A stretch of DNA of 64,000 nucleotides, taken from the NCBI RefSeq assembly GCF_002803845.1, contig NZ_CP024985.1, forward strand, positions 4,960,001 through 5,024,000. Direction: 5' to 3'. This document shows positions 16,709 through 24,892 of this stretch, in pieces. The translations under genes and the position numbers were made by a program. The notes below the pieces were generated by a model. That model had not been told where the DNA came from. It did no database searches and saw nothing but the letters and a program-made list of their open reading frames with translations. Numbering within the stretch: the first letter of the stretch is position 1; each line of letters opens with the position of its first letter. Source of the stretch: Streptomyces lavendulae subsp. lavendulae. Lineage in GTDB: Bacteria > Actinomycetota > Actinomycetes > Streptomycetales > Streptomycetaceae.

Positions 16709-18049
16709 GTGAGCAGTTCCGCACCGCAGGACACCGCACCGCACCGTCTGTGGTCGGTGGACGAGCACCTCGCGGACGTCCTCGCCGCCGTCCGGCCGCT
16801 GGAGCCCATCGAGCTCCAGCTGCTCGACGCCCAGGGCTGTGTCCTGGTCGAGGACGTCACCGTGCCCGTCGCCCTCCCGCCCTTCGACAACAGCTCCATG
16901 GACGGGTACGCCGTCCGCGTGGCCGACGTCCAGGGTGCGAGCGAGGAGTTCCCCGCGGTGCTCGCCGTCATCGGCGACGTCGCGGCGGGCAGTGGCGAAC
17001 TGCCCACCGTCGGCCCCGGCCAGGCCGCCCGCATCATGACCGGGGCCCCGCTGCCGCCCGGCGCCGAGGCCGTCGTCCCGGTCGAGTGGACCGACGGCGG
17101 CACGGGCGGCGGCGCCGCCTCCGGGATGACCCCGGCCAGCGCCGCGCCCGAGGGCGCGGGCGGCGAGGTGCGCGTCCACCGCGCCGCCGAGGCGCGGGCG
17201 CACGTGCGCTCGCGCGGCAGCGACGTCCAGGCCGGCGACCTGGCCCTGGCCGCCGGCACCGTCCTCGGCCCGCCGCAGATCGCCCTGCTGGCCGCCATCG
17301 GCCGCGGCACCGTACGGGTCCGCCCCCGCCCCCGGGTGGTGGTCCTGTCCACCGGCAGCGAGCTGGTCCAACCGGGTGAGGCGCTGGCCGCCGGGGCCAT
17401 CTACGACTCCAACAGCTTCGCGCTCGCCGCCGCCGCCCGCGACGCCGGCGCCATCGCCTACCGGGTCGGGGCGGTCGCCGACGACGCCGAGACCCTGCGC
17501 GGCGTCATCGAGGACCAGCTGATCCGGGCCGACCTCCTCGTCACCACGGGCGGGGTCAGCGTCGGCGCGTACGACGTGGTCAAGGAGGCGCTGACCTCCG
17601 TCTCGGCGGGCGACGAGGCCGTCGAGGCGGGACGCGTCGACTTCCGCAAGCTCGCCATGCAGCCCGGGAAGCCGCAGGGCTTCGGCACGGTCGGCCCCGA
17701 CCACACCCCGCTGCTGGCCCTCCCCGGCAACCCGGTGTCCTCCTACGTCTCCTTCGAGCTGTTCGTGCGTCCCGCGATCCGGGCGCTGATGGGCCTGCCC
17801 GCGTCCGAGGTCAGCCGGCCGAGCGTGCGCGCCGTGCTCAAGGCCGACCGGCCGATCGGCTCGCCGGCCGGCCGCCGCCAGTTCCTGCGCGGCACCCACG
17901 ACCCCGAGAGCGGGACGGTCAGTCCGGTCGGCGGATCGGGCTCCCACCTGATCGCGGCACTGGCGCACGCGGACTCGCTGATGGTGGTGCCGGAGGACGT
18001 CACCTCGGTGGAGCCGGGGGCCGAGCTGGAAGTGATCCTGCTCGGCTGA
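16709..18049 (+). CDS. glp: molybdotransferase-like divisome protein Glp (MoeA family)
   Basis: A 446-residue gephyrin/MoeA-family protein. The N-terminal half has the MoeA domain (LPPFDNSSMDGYAVR at about residue 58, TGAPLPPGAEAVVP), the central MoCF domain has VVVLSTGSELVQPGE and YDSNSF, then TTGGVSVGAYD and LALPGNPVSSYVSFE, and a C-terminal beta-barrel domain. MoeA inserts molybdate into molybdopterin; in Corynebacterium the homologue Glp also binds FtsZ and its membrane receptor GlpR at the septum. The presence of a sepX/glpR gene four genes downstream favours the divisome form. A 25-residue Gly/Ala-rich insertion (about 130-155) interrupts the MoeA part. GTG start, GGAGGAG upstream. Confidence 0.9.
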   Translation: MSSSAPQDTAPHRLWSVDEHLADVLAAVRPLEPIELQLLDAQGCVLVEDVTVPVALPPFDNSSMDGYAVRVADVQGASEEFPAVLAVIGDVAAGSGELPTVGPGQAARIMTGAPLPPGAEAVVPVEWTDGGTGGGAASGMTPASAAPEGAGGEVRVHRAAEARAHVRSRGSDVQAGDLALAAGTVLGPPQIALLAAIGRGTVRVRPRPRVVVLSTGSELVQPGEALAAGAIYDSNSFALAAAARDAGAIAYRVGAVADDAETLRGVIEDQLIRADLLVTTGGVSVGAYDVVKEALTSVSAGDEAVEAGRVDFRKLAMQPGKPQGFGTVGPDHTPLLALPGNPVSSYVSFELFVRPAIRALMGLPASEVSRPSVRAVLKADRPIGSPAGRRQFLRGTHDPESGTVSPVGGSGSHLIAALAHADSLMVVPEDVTSVEPGAELEVILLG

Positions 18050-18130
18050 GGACCCCCCGGTGCGGGTAGCGTGTTGCACCACACAGGCCCCCGGGCTCCA
18101 GGGGGCCCGGAGCGGGAGTGGCACGCAGAC

Positions 18131-18610
18131 ATGAGTACGCAGAGCAGGCTGACGCACATCGACGAGGCCGGCGCGGCCCGGATGGTAGACGTCTCGGCGA
18201 AAGACGTCACCACCCGGACGGCCCGGGCCAGCGGACGCGTCCTCGTGGCCCCCCGGGTGATCGAGCTGCTGCGCGGCGAGGGCGTACCGAAGGGCGACGC
18301 CCTCGCCACCGCGCGGATCGCGGGGATCATGGGGGCCAAGAAGACCCCGGACCTGATCCCGCTGTGCCATCCGCTGGCCGTGTCCGGCGTGACGGTGGAC
18401 CTGAAGGTCGCCGACGACGCCGTGGAGATCCTCGCCACGGTCAGGACCACCGACCGCACGGGCGTCGAGATGGAAGCGCTGACCGCGGTCGCGGTCGCCG
18501 GGCTCACCGTGATCGACATGGTGAAGGCCGTCGACAAGGGCGCGGTCATCACCGACGTCCGGGTGGAGGAGAAGACCGGCGGCAAGTCCGGCGACTGGAC
18601 CCGCGCGTGA
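18131..18610 (+). CDS. moaC: cyclic pyranopterin monophosphate synthase MoaC
   Basis: A 159-residue enzyme of the first step of molybdenum-cofactor synthesis, acting with the radical-SAM protein MoaA. Signature segments are THIDEAGAARMVDVSAKD, GIMGAKKTPDLIPLCHPL (catalytic core with Lys and His), GVEMEALTAVAVAGLTVIDM and DMVKAVDKGAVI. moaA and the other early genes are not in this window. The ATG at 18131 gives the canonical N-terminus. Its TGA overlaps the GTG of the next gene. Confidence 0.95.
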   Translation: MSTQSRLTHIDEAGAARMVDVSAKDVTTRTARASGRVLVAPRVIELLRGEGVPKGDALATARIAGIMGAKKTPDLIPLCHPLAVSGVTVDLKVADDAVEILATVRTTDRTGVEMEALTAVAVAGLTVIDMVKAVDKGAVITDVRVEEKTGGKSGDWTRA

Positions 18611-19218
18611 ACGCCCCCCGCGGCGGCGAGGTCCACAGCCACAGCCACGGTGACGTCGAGGCGGCCCCGGCCCCGGCCCCCGCGGCGGCGGCCCGGCCCG
18701 CCGCCGGGACCCCCGCACCGCGCGGGCTGGTGGTCACCGCCTCGAACCGCGCGTCCCAGGGCGTCTACGAGGACCGGGGCGGCCCCCTGCTCGCCGGGGC
18801 GCTGGAACGCCTCGGCTTCGCCGTGGACGGCCCGCGCGTCGTCCCGGACGGCGACCCGGTGGAGCTGGCCCTGCGCGAGGGCGTGGCCGCCGGGTACGAC
18901 GTCATCCTGACCACCGGCGGCACCGGCATCTCCCCGACCGACCGGACCCCGGACGCCACCGCGCGCGTACTGGACTACGAGATCCCCGGGATCCCGCAGG
19001 CCATCCGCGCCGAAGGCCTGGAGAAGGTACCGACCGCCGCCCTGTCGCGGGGCCTGGCGGGCGTGGCGGGCCGCACCCTGATCGTCAACCTGCCCGGCTC
19101 CACGGGCGGGGTGCGCGACGGCCTCGCGGTCCTGGCCCGGATCCTGCCGCACGCCGTGGACCAGCTCCGCGGCGGCGACCACCCCAGACCCGCGACGCAG
19201 CCCGGGAGCCAGAGCTGA
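18607..19218 (+). CDS. mog: MogA/MoaB family molybdenum cofactor protein
   Basis: A 203-residue MoCF-fold protein, expected to adenylylate molybdopterin or act as its partner before metal insertion. Motifs: GLVVTASNRASQGVYEDRGG, DVILTTGGTGISPTDRTPDA, EIPGIPQAIRAEG and LIVNLPGSTGGVRDGL. The first 40 residues are an extra His- and Ala/Pro-rich segment (HSHSHGD) not seen in E. coli MogA; it might bind metal, but that is inference. The GTG at 18607 overlaps the moaC stop by 4 nt (GTGA), so translation is coupled. Confidence 0.9.
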   Translation: MNAPRGGEVHSHSHGDVEAAPAPAPAAAARPAAGTPAPRGLVVTASNRASQGVYEDRGGPLLAGALERLGFAVDGPRVVPDGDPVELALREGVAAGYDVILTTGGTGISPTDRTPDATARVLDYEIPGIPQAIRAEGLEKVPTAALSRGLAGVAGRTLIVNLPGSTGGVRDGLAVLARILPHAVDQLRGGDHPRPATQPGSQS

Positions 19219-19235
19219 ACGGCCCCACCTGGCCG

Positions 19236-19865
19236 GTGGTGCTGACGGACGGCGATGTCACCCTCCGGCCGATAAAGCTGCGGGACCAGCGCGCCTGGCG
19301 CGAGGTCAACCGGCGCAACCGCGACTGGCTGCGCCCCTGGGAGGCGACGATCCCGCCGCCCGCGCCGTGGGGGCCGGTCATCCAGCGGCCGACGTACCGG
19401 CAGATGGTCCGCCACCTGCGGGCGGAGGCCAACGCGGGCCGGATGCTGCCGTTCGTCATCGAGTACCAGGGCCGGCTGGTCGGTCAGCTGACGGTCGCCG
19501 GGATCACCTGGGGGTCGATGTGCGCCGCCCACGTGGGCTACTGGGTGGACCGGGACGTGGCGGGCCGCGGGGTCATGCCGACGGCGGTCGCGCTGGCCGT
19601 CGACCACTGCTTCGGGAAGGTCGGGCTGCACCGGATCGAGGTGTGCATCCGGCCGGAGAACGTGCCGAGCCGGCGGGTCGTGGAGAAGCTCGGCTTCCGC
19701 GAGGAGGGGCTGAGACCGCGCTACCTGCACATCGACGGCGCGTGGCGGGACCACCTGGTCTTCGCGCTGACGGTGGAGGAGGTGCCGGAGGGGCTGGTGC
19801 GCCGCTGGCACCGGACGCGGAAGCCGCCGCAGGGATCGGCGTCCGGGCCGCCGGAAATCAGGTAA
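19236..19865 (+). CDS. GNAT N-acetyltransferase, RimJ/RimL-like
   Basis: A GNAT acetyltransferase of about 209 residues (DGDVTLRPIKLRDQRAWREV, VGYWVDRDVAGRGVMPTAVA as the acetyl-CoA loop, NVPSRRVVEKLGFREEG). The family acetylates N-terminal amines of ribosomal or other proteins, or small amines; the target is unknown. GTG 19236 is the first conventional start, but a CTG at 19215 overlaps the mog stop as CTGA with GGGAG 6 nt upstream and would add NGPTWPV, which fits the tight operon better. It lies between mog and sepX. Confidence 0.88.
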   Translation: MVLTDGDVTLRPIKLRDQRAWREVNRRNRDWLRPWEATIPPPAPWGPVIQRPTYRQMVRHLRAEANAGRMLPFVIEYQGRLVGQLTVAGITWGSMCAAHVGYWVDRDVAGRGVMPTAVALAVDHCFGKVGLHRIEVCIRPENVPSRRVVEKLGFREEGLRPRYLHIDGAWRDHLVFALTVEEVPEGLVRRWHRTRKPPQGSASGPPEIR

Positions 19866-20010
19866 TCGCAAAAACGTTCGAATTTCTGGCCGATTCGCCC
19901 ATAACCTGATCCGAAGAATCACAAAAAAAGTCCGTGATATCAGCCGGATCGTGCGACACACCGGCTCAATTGGCTGATCCCCTCGGCCGCGCCCCTCTAC
20001 GGTGTGGGGT

Positions 20011-21054
20011 GTGAGCAGCAGCGGCCTCATCTACGCAGTCATTGTCGGGGCCTGGGCCGCCTACTTGGTGCCCATGTGGCTCCGCAGGCAGGACGAGCTG
20101 AACGAAGCCCGTCCGACGGAACGCTTCTCCACTGCCATCCGGCTGCTTTCCGGCCGGGCGGGAATGGAGCGCCGTTATGCCAAGGGGCTGCGTGAGCGCG
20201 GTGAGGAACAGGCGGAGCCCCAGCCCCACGCGGACCCGGAAGCGGCGACGGAAACGGTGAATTCCGTGGCCGCCGACGCCCGGGCCCTCGGCATGTCCCC
20301 GACCAGGACCGAGCCGAGAGCGAGCGAGGCCGAGCGGGTCAGGCGGCAGCAGCGTCTCCAGGTGCTCGCGCGCCGCCGGCGCACCACCGCGCTTCTCTTC
20401 CTCGTCTTCAGCGGCGGCGCGATCGCCGCTGCCGTCGGCGGCCTGCGGTACCTGTGGGCACCGGCCGTTCCGGCCCTGCTGCTGAGCGCGTACATCGTGC
20501 ACCTGCGGGTCCAGGAGCGACGGCGCTACGAGTTCACGATGGACCGGCGCCGCGCCGAGGCGGCCGCGCGCCAGCTGCGCGAGAGCCGCCTGCGCCGCCG
20601 GCCCGCCGAGGACGCCCCCGAGGCCGGAGCCGAACCGGACCCCGCGCCGCCGCTCTCCCCGCAGGAGGCCGGGCGGCGTGCGCTCGTCGAGCAGACCGAC
20701 CACGCCGAGTGGGTGGACCAGCAGCGCGAGCGGGAGCGCGGACCGGCGCGCGGGGACAGCTGGGAGCCGGTGCCGGTCCCGCTGCCGACCTACGTGACCG
20801 CCCCCGTCGCCCCCCGCGCCACCGGCCCGGCGGCCCCCGACGGCTGGAGCTCGGCCCGCTCCAGCGCCGCGGAGCCGACCGACCCGCGCCTGCGCGCCCA
20901 GCCGGCCCTCCCGAAGCCGGCCCCGGGCCCGGACCAGAAGACCCCGGACCAGAAGACCCCGTCCGCCCCGCGCCCCCGGGGCCAGGGGCGGGGCCGCACC
21001 CCGCTCTTCGACCAGTACGAGGGCGAGGACCGGCCCCGCGCCGCCAACGAGTGA
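20011..21054 (+). CDS. sepX: divisome membrane protein SepX/GlpR
   Basis: A 347-residue actinobacterial membrane protein. The N-terminus VSSSGLIYAVIVGAWAAYLVPMWLRRQDEL is the conserved start of the SepX/GlpR family and forms TM1. A cytoplasmic segment with a conserved RFSTAIRLLSGR follows, two further membrane helices lie at about residues 126-167, and the long C-terminal tail is Pro/Arg-rich and disordered, ending TPLFDQYEGEDRPRA. SepX stabilises FtsZ rings and is needed for septation in Streptomyces; GlpR is the receptor of the gephyrin-like Glp in Corynebacterium. The A/T-rich spacer upstream (19866-20010) has a possible -10 TACGGT close to the GTG, so its mRNA may be leaderless. Confidence 0.88.
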   Translation: MSSSGLIYAVIVGAWAAYLVPMWLRRQDELNEARPTERFSTAIRLLSGRAGMERRYAKGLRERGEEQAEPQPHADPEAATETVNSVAADARALGMSPTRTEPRASEAERVRRQQRLQVLARRRRTTALLFLVFSGGAIAAAVGGLRYLWAPAVPALLLSAYIVHLRVQERRRYEFTMDRRRAEAAARQLRESRLRRRPAEDAPEAGAEPDPAPPLSPQEAGRRALVEQTDHAEWVDQQRERERGPARGDSWEPVPVPLPTYVTAPVAPRATGPAAPDGWSSARSSAAEPTDPRLRAQPALPKPAPGPDQKTPDQKTPSAPRPRGQGRGRTPLFDQYEGEDRPRAANE

Positions 21055-21128
21055 CGGGGTGCGGGTGACCTGCGCGGAACGCGTTTTGGAGCACCCGCCC
21101 GGGGATGCTAATGTTTCACACGTCGCAA

Positions 21129-21202
21129 GGGCCTGTGGCGCAGTCTGGTAGCGCACCTCGTTCGCATCGAGGGGGTCTGGGGTTCAAATCCCCACAGGTC
21201 CA
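21129..21202 (+). tRNA. tRNA-Ala (anticodon CGC)
   Basis: A 74-nt cloverleaf. Acceptor arm GGGCCTG (21129-21135) pairs with CAGGTCC (21195-21201), discriminator A21202. The D arm is GGCGCAG...GGTAGCGC; the anticodon stem CCTCG/CGAGG has loop TTCGCAT with anticodon CGC at 21163-21165; the T arm contains GGTTCAAAT. The CCA end is not encoded. It reads GCG alanine codons, frequent in this genome. A possible -10 (TAATGT) lies about 20 bp upstream. Confidence 0.95.
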
Positions 21203-21238
21203 CAGACGACAGCTCGCGGGTTGCTCCCGAGAGCGTCA

Positions 21239-21276
21239 CGAGATCCCGTCCGGTCGGAAGACCGGGCGGGATCTCG
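21239..21276 (+). terminator. terminator of the tRNA-Ala gene
   Basis: A 16-bp stem (21239-21254 with 21261-21276, one G-U pair, CGAGATCCCG / CGGGATCTCG core) with a 6-nt loop lies 36 bp after the tRNA. Confidence 0.75.
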
Positions 21277-21340
21277 GCGTTTCCGGGGTGATCGCCCGTC
21301 AGGAGGCGTTTCCGGGGGAAGTCCGGCCCACAATGGCCGG

Positions 21341-22654
21341 ATGGGGAACGTTGACGTTGCGACGGGGCAGGCGTGGGCGGCGCTCGGTGGAGCGGCCGAC
21401 GAGGCGGAGCGGGTGCGGTACCGGGGGGCCGGCGGCTGGGAGGGGCCCCTGCCCGTAGGGGAGTTGGCGCGGGCCTGCGTGGGGGTGTGCGGGCTCGCGG
21501 CGGCGCGGCTGGGCGCCGTACGGGCCGGGGGCGCGCTGCGGGACGCGGAGCCGGTGGTGGTGGACGAGGGGGCCGTGGCCACCGCGTTCGTCAGCGAGAG
21601 GCACCTGCGGGTGGACGGCCGGGCGCCGGTCTCCTTCGCGCCGCTGTCCGGGTTCTGGCGGGCCTCCGACGGGTGGGTGCGGACCCACGCCAACTACCCC
21701 CACCACGAGGCCGCCCTGGTGCGGGCCCTGGGCGTGCCCGGGACCCCGGAGGCGGTGCGCGGGGCGCTCGCGGCGCGCAGCGCCGTGGAGGCGCAGGAAC
21801 TGGTCTACGCCGAGGGCGGGCTGGCCGTGGCCGTGACGGCCGGGTACGGGGAGCCGCAGCCGCTGGTGGAGACCGTACGGGGGCCCGGGCGGGGGCGGGC
21901 GCTGGGTCCGGCGGCGCTGCCCGCGGCCGGCGTGCGGGTGCTCGACCTCACCCGGGTGATCGCCGGACCCGTCGCCACCCGGACCCTCGGGGTGCTCGGA
22001 GCGGACGTGCTGCGGATCGACCCGCCCGGGCTGGCGGAGTCCGGTGACGCGTACGCCGACACCGGGTTCGGGAAGCGGTCCGCGCTGCTGGACCTGGCGC
22101 GGCCGGACGGCCGGGCCGTGCTGGAGGGGCTGCTCGGCGAGGCCGACGTGGTGGTGACCGGGTACCGGCCGGGGGCGCTGGAGCGGTTCGGGCTGGGCGG
22201 CGGGGAACTGCTCGCCCGGTGGCCCGGCCTGGTGGTGGCGGAGCTGTGCGCGTGGGGCCGGCACGGGCCGTGGTCGGCGCGGCGCGGCTTCGACTCGCTG
22301 GTGCAGGCCGGGTACGGGATCGCCGCCGCGTGCGGTGAGGACGGCCGGCCGGGGGTGCTGCCGGCGCAGGCCCTGGACCACGGGACGGGGTACCTGATGG
22401 CGGCCGGCGTGCTGAAGGCGCTCGCGGAGGGGGGCGGGCGGCTGCTGCGGTTCTCCCTCGCGGGGACGGCGTCGTGGCTGGTCCGGGACGTGCCGAGGGG
22501 CGAGGGCGGGGCTGCGGGCCATACGGCGGAGCCGTGGCTGCGGGAGACCTCGTCCGGGTACGGGGTGCTGCGGTACGCCGCCAGCCCCTTCGGGGAGTGG
22601 GGGCGGGGGCCCTCGCGGTGGGGGACCGACACCGCCGAATGGCTCCGCCGGTAG
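21341..22654 (+). CDS. CaiB/BaiF family (family III) CoA-transferase
   Basis: A 437-residue protein. The C-terminal two thirds carry the family III signature: VRVLDLTRVIAGPVATRTLG and LGADVLRIDPPG, LDLARPDGRAVLEGLL, ADVVVTGYRPGALERFG, then RRGFDSLVQAGYGIAA with the expected catalytic Asp in GFDS. These enzymes move CoA between carboxylic acids by a mixed-anhydride route. The N-terminal 180 residues resemble a weaker second copy, as in long family members. Substrate unknown. No obvious operon partner; the tRNA lies upstream and a GNAT gene converges from downstream. Confidence 0.9.
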   Translation: MGNVDVATGQAWAALGGAADEAERVRYRGAGGWEGPLPVGELARACVGVCGLAAARLGAVRAGGALRDAEPVVVDEGAVATAFVSERHLRVDGRAPVSFAPLSGFWRASDGWVRTHANYPHHEAALVRALGVPGTPEAVRGALAARSAVEAQELVYAEGGLAVAVTAGYGEPQPLVETVRGPGRGRALGPAALPAAGVRVLDLTRVIAGPVATRTLGVLGADVLRIDPPGLAESGDAYADTGFGKRSALLDLARPDGRAVLEGLLGEADVVVTGYRPGALERFGLGGGELLARWPGLVVAELCAWGRHGPWSARRGFDSLVQAGYGIAAACGEDGRPGVLPAQALDHGTGYLMAAGVLKALAEGGGRLLRFSLAGTASWLVRDVPRGEGGAAGHTAEPWLRETSSGYGVLRYAASPFGEWGRGPSRWGTDTAEWLRR

Positions 22655-22693
22655 GGGAGTGGTCCGGAGGCCCAGCCCCCGGACCCACGCGCC

Positions 22694-23188
22694 TCAGGGG
22701 TGCAGGGGCTTCGTCATGCAGCGGCTGGACTCGTGGAAGCGGTAGTAGCCGAACTTCTCGGACAGGGAGTACCCCGAGGAGAGGTACAGGGCGATCGCCT
22801 CCGGCTGCTGGTCGCCCGTTTCGAGGACCATGCGGGTGCGGCCCGCCGCGCGGGCGTCCGCTTCGAGTTCCGCCAGGATGCGGCGGGCCAGGCCCGTGCC
22901 GCGGGCCTCCGGGACCACGTACATGCGCTTGATCTCGGCGTCGCCGTCCGAGTAGCCCTCGTCGTTGTGGTCCTGGCAGCGCCAGCCGCCGCTCGCCACC
23001 GGGGCGTCCGAGGCGTCGTAGGCGAGCAGGTACAGCCCGATGGGCGGGACGAACATCGCCGGGTCGAGGAAGGTGGCGTCGCCCTCGCCCTCGTAGCGCG
23101 TCCGGTACTCGACCTGGACCTGGGCATCGAGCTCGACCGCGTCCGGGTGGTCGTACGGTACGGCGCGGAGGTTTATACCGTGAGACAT
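22694..23188 (-). CDS. GNAT family N-acetyltransferase
   Basis: A 164-residue GNAT domain protein: motif A AEIKRMYVVPEARGTGLARR (acetyl-CoA pyrophosphate loop), then EADARAAGRTRMVLETGDQQ and PEAIALYLSSGYSLSEKFGYY. The ATG at 23188 (MSHGINLRAVPYDHP) is preferred over a start at 23209. It is divergent from xthA with 38 bp between the starts, so the two promoters must overlap. Substrate unknown. Confidence 0.9.
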   Translation of the reverse strand: MSHGINLRAVPYDHPDAVELDAQVQVEYRTRYEGEGDATFLDPAMFVPPIGLYLLAYDASDAPVASGGWRCQDHNDEGYSDGDAEIKRMYVVPEARGTGLARRILAELEADARAAGRTRMVLETGDQQPEAIALYLSSGYSLSEKFGYYRFHESSRCMTKPLHP

Positions 23189-23226
23189 TTGAATATCGTA
23201 CGGAACCATCCCGCTATGGTGCAGGG

Positions 23227-24030
23227 ATGCTCACTGTGACCTCCGTGAATGTGAATGGGATCCGCGCCGCCGCGAAGAAGGGCTTCGTGGAGTGGCTCGC
23301 CGGATCCGACGCCGACGTCGTGTGCCTCCAGGAGGTACGCGCCGAGGAGGGGCAGATTCCGGCCGAGGCCAGGGAGCCCGAGGGCTGGCACACCGTGTTC
23401 GCGCCGGCCGCGGCCAAGGGGCGGGCCGGGGTCGCGCTGTACACGCGGCGGGCGCCCGAGCGGGTGCGGGTCGGCTTCGGGAGCGAGGAGTTCGACGGCA
23501 GCGGCCGGTACCTGGAGATCGACCTGCCCGGTGTGACCGTGGCGAGCCTGTACCTGCCCTCCGGGGAGGCCGGGACCGAGAAGCAGGACGAGAAGTACCG
23601 GTTCATGGAGGAGTTCCTCCCCTACCTCCGGGGCCTGAGGGAGCGGGCGGCCGCCGACGGGCGGGAGGTCGTGGTCTGCGGCGACTGGAACATCTGCCAC
23701 CAGGAGGCCGACCTCAAGAACTGGAAGACCAACCGCAAGAACGCCGGCTTCCTGCCCGAGGAGCGGGAGTGGCTCGGGAAGGTCTACACGGAGGCCGGGT
23801 ACGTGGACGTGGTGCGCGCCCTGCACCCGGACGCGGAGGGGCCGTACTCCTGGTGGTCCTACCGCGGTCGGGCCTTCGACAACGACGCCGGCTGGCGCAT
23901 CGACCTCCAGGTCGCGACCCCGGGGCTGGCGGGCAAGGCCGTGAAGGCCTTCGTCGAGCGGGCCGAGACGCACCCCGAGCGCTGGTCCGACCACGCGCCC
24001 GTGACCGTCGTCTACGAGCTCGGTGTCTGA
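23227..24030 (+). CDS. xthA: exodeoxyribonuclease III
   Basis: A 267-residue endonuclease/exonuclease/phosphatase-fold AP endonuclease that nicks DNA 5' of abasic sites in base-excision repair. Active-site motifs in order: VNVNGIRAA, VVCLQEVRAEE (Glu metal ligand), SLYLPSG, VVCGDWNICHQEADLKNWK (Asp/Asn catalytic), DVVRALHP, YSWWSYRGRAFDNDAGWRID, and the C-terminal ERWSDHAPVTV with Asp-His. Its last 19 bp overlap the 3' end of the convergent MerR gene. Confidence 0.95.
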   Translation: MLTVTSVNVNGIRAAAKKGFVEWLAGSDADVVCLQEVRAEEGQIPAEAREPEGWHTVFAPAAAKGRAGVALYTRRAPERVRVGFGSEEFDGSGRYLEIDLPGVTVASLYLPSGEAGTEKQDEKYRFMEEFLPYLRGLRERAAADGREVVVCGDWNICHQEADLKNWKTNRKNAGFLPEEREWLGKVYTEAGYVDVVRALHPDAEGPYSWWSYRGRAFDNDAGWRIDLQVATPGLAGKAVKAFVERAETHPERWSDHAPVTVVYELGV

Positions 24031-24728
24031 GGGGCCGAGGTCCGGCTCTGGTGCAGGCGGTCCATCGCCATCGTGAGTTCCGCCTCCACCACGCTCTTCG
24101 CCAGGGGGCGCAGGCGGGTGACCGGGTCCTCGGCGGTGCCGGTGCCGGTTTCGGTGTCGGCGGTGAGGTGCGTGGAGATCAGGTCGGTGAACAGGGCCGC
24201 CAGGGCGTCCGCGTGCTCGCGCACCCGGCGGGCCGTCTCCAGGACCGCCGCGAGCGGGACGCCCTCGCCGACCAGTGCCGAGGAGACGTCCAGCAGGCGG
24301 CGGCTGACGTGCACGATCTCCTCGCCGTCTGTGGCGAGGTAGCCGAGGTCCAGGGACGCCGCGAGGTTCTCCGGGGTGACCTCGCCCTCGAAGTAGTCGG
24401 CCAGGGCCTCGGGGGTCAGCCGGACGGGGGTCTCCTCCGACCAGCCGATGCCGAGCAGCTCGCCGAGCTGGCCGACGTCGCGGCCGTGCTCGAAGGCGGC
24501 GGTCAGTTCCGCGATGCCGCCGAGGGTGTGGCCGCGCTCCAGCAGGGCGGCGATGGTGCGCAGCCGGGCCAGGTGCTGGTCGTCGTACCAGGCGATCCGG
24601 CCCTCGCGGCGCGGCGGCGGGAGCAGCTTGCGCTCGCGGTAGAAGCGCAGGGTACGGACGGGTATGCCGGCCGCCTCGGCGAGTTCCTCCGTCCGGTATT
24701 CGCGCATGGTGCTCCCTGACTCGGCCAT
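24012..24728 (-). CDS. MerR family transcriptional regulator
   Basis: A 238-residue protein with an N-terminal MerR winged-helix (REYRTEELAEAAGIPVRTLR followed by FYRERKLLPPPRREGRIAWY) and a helical effector-binding C-terminus without the cysteines of metal sensors. It resembles actinomycete MerR regulators that carry an extra helical domain. Three in-frame starts exist (24743 GTG, 24728 ATG, 24707 ATG); 24728 is chosen for the GGAG 6 nt upstream. It is divergent from the monooxygenase operon and a perfect palindrome lies between them, so it probably regulates that operon and itself. Confidence 0.88.
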   Translation of the reverse strand: MAESGSTMREYRTEELAEAAGIPVRTLRFYRERKLLPPPRREGRIAWYDDQHLARLRTIAALLERGHTLGGIAELTAAFEHGRDVGQLGELLGIGWSEETPVRLTPEALADYFEGEVTPENLAASLDLGYLATDGEEIVHVSRRLLDVSSALVGEGVPLAAVLETARRVREHADALAALFTDLISTHLTADTETGTGTAEDPVTRLRPLAKSVVEAELTMAMDRLHQSRTSAPQTPSS

Positions 24729-24790
24729 AGGGTTCTCCGCCACAGGCGCAGCCTAGGGCGTACCCGCAGTAACTTTCCGGGCGCGACCCC

Positions 24791-24802
24791 TACCCATGGG
24801 TA
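24791..24802. promoter_or_regulatory. palindrome in the MerR / monooxygenase intergenic region
   Basis: TACCCATGGGTA is a perfect 12-bp palindrome in the 164-bp spacer between the divergent MerR gene and the monooxygenase operon. MerR proteins bind such dyads between the -35 and -10 elements. Confidence 0.5.
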
Positions 24803-24892
24803 CGGGGCTGCTCTACCCTCCCGATTGTGCCAGTGATTGCTGGCAGTGTTGCGGTGTGGTGGCTGGGACTGCGGAAGCGGAAGGCGGCGGGC

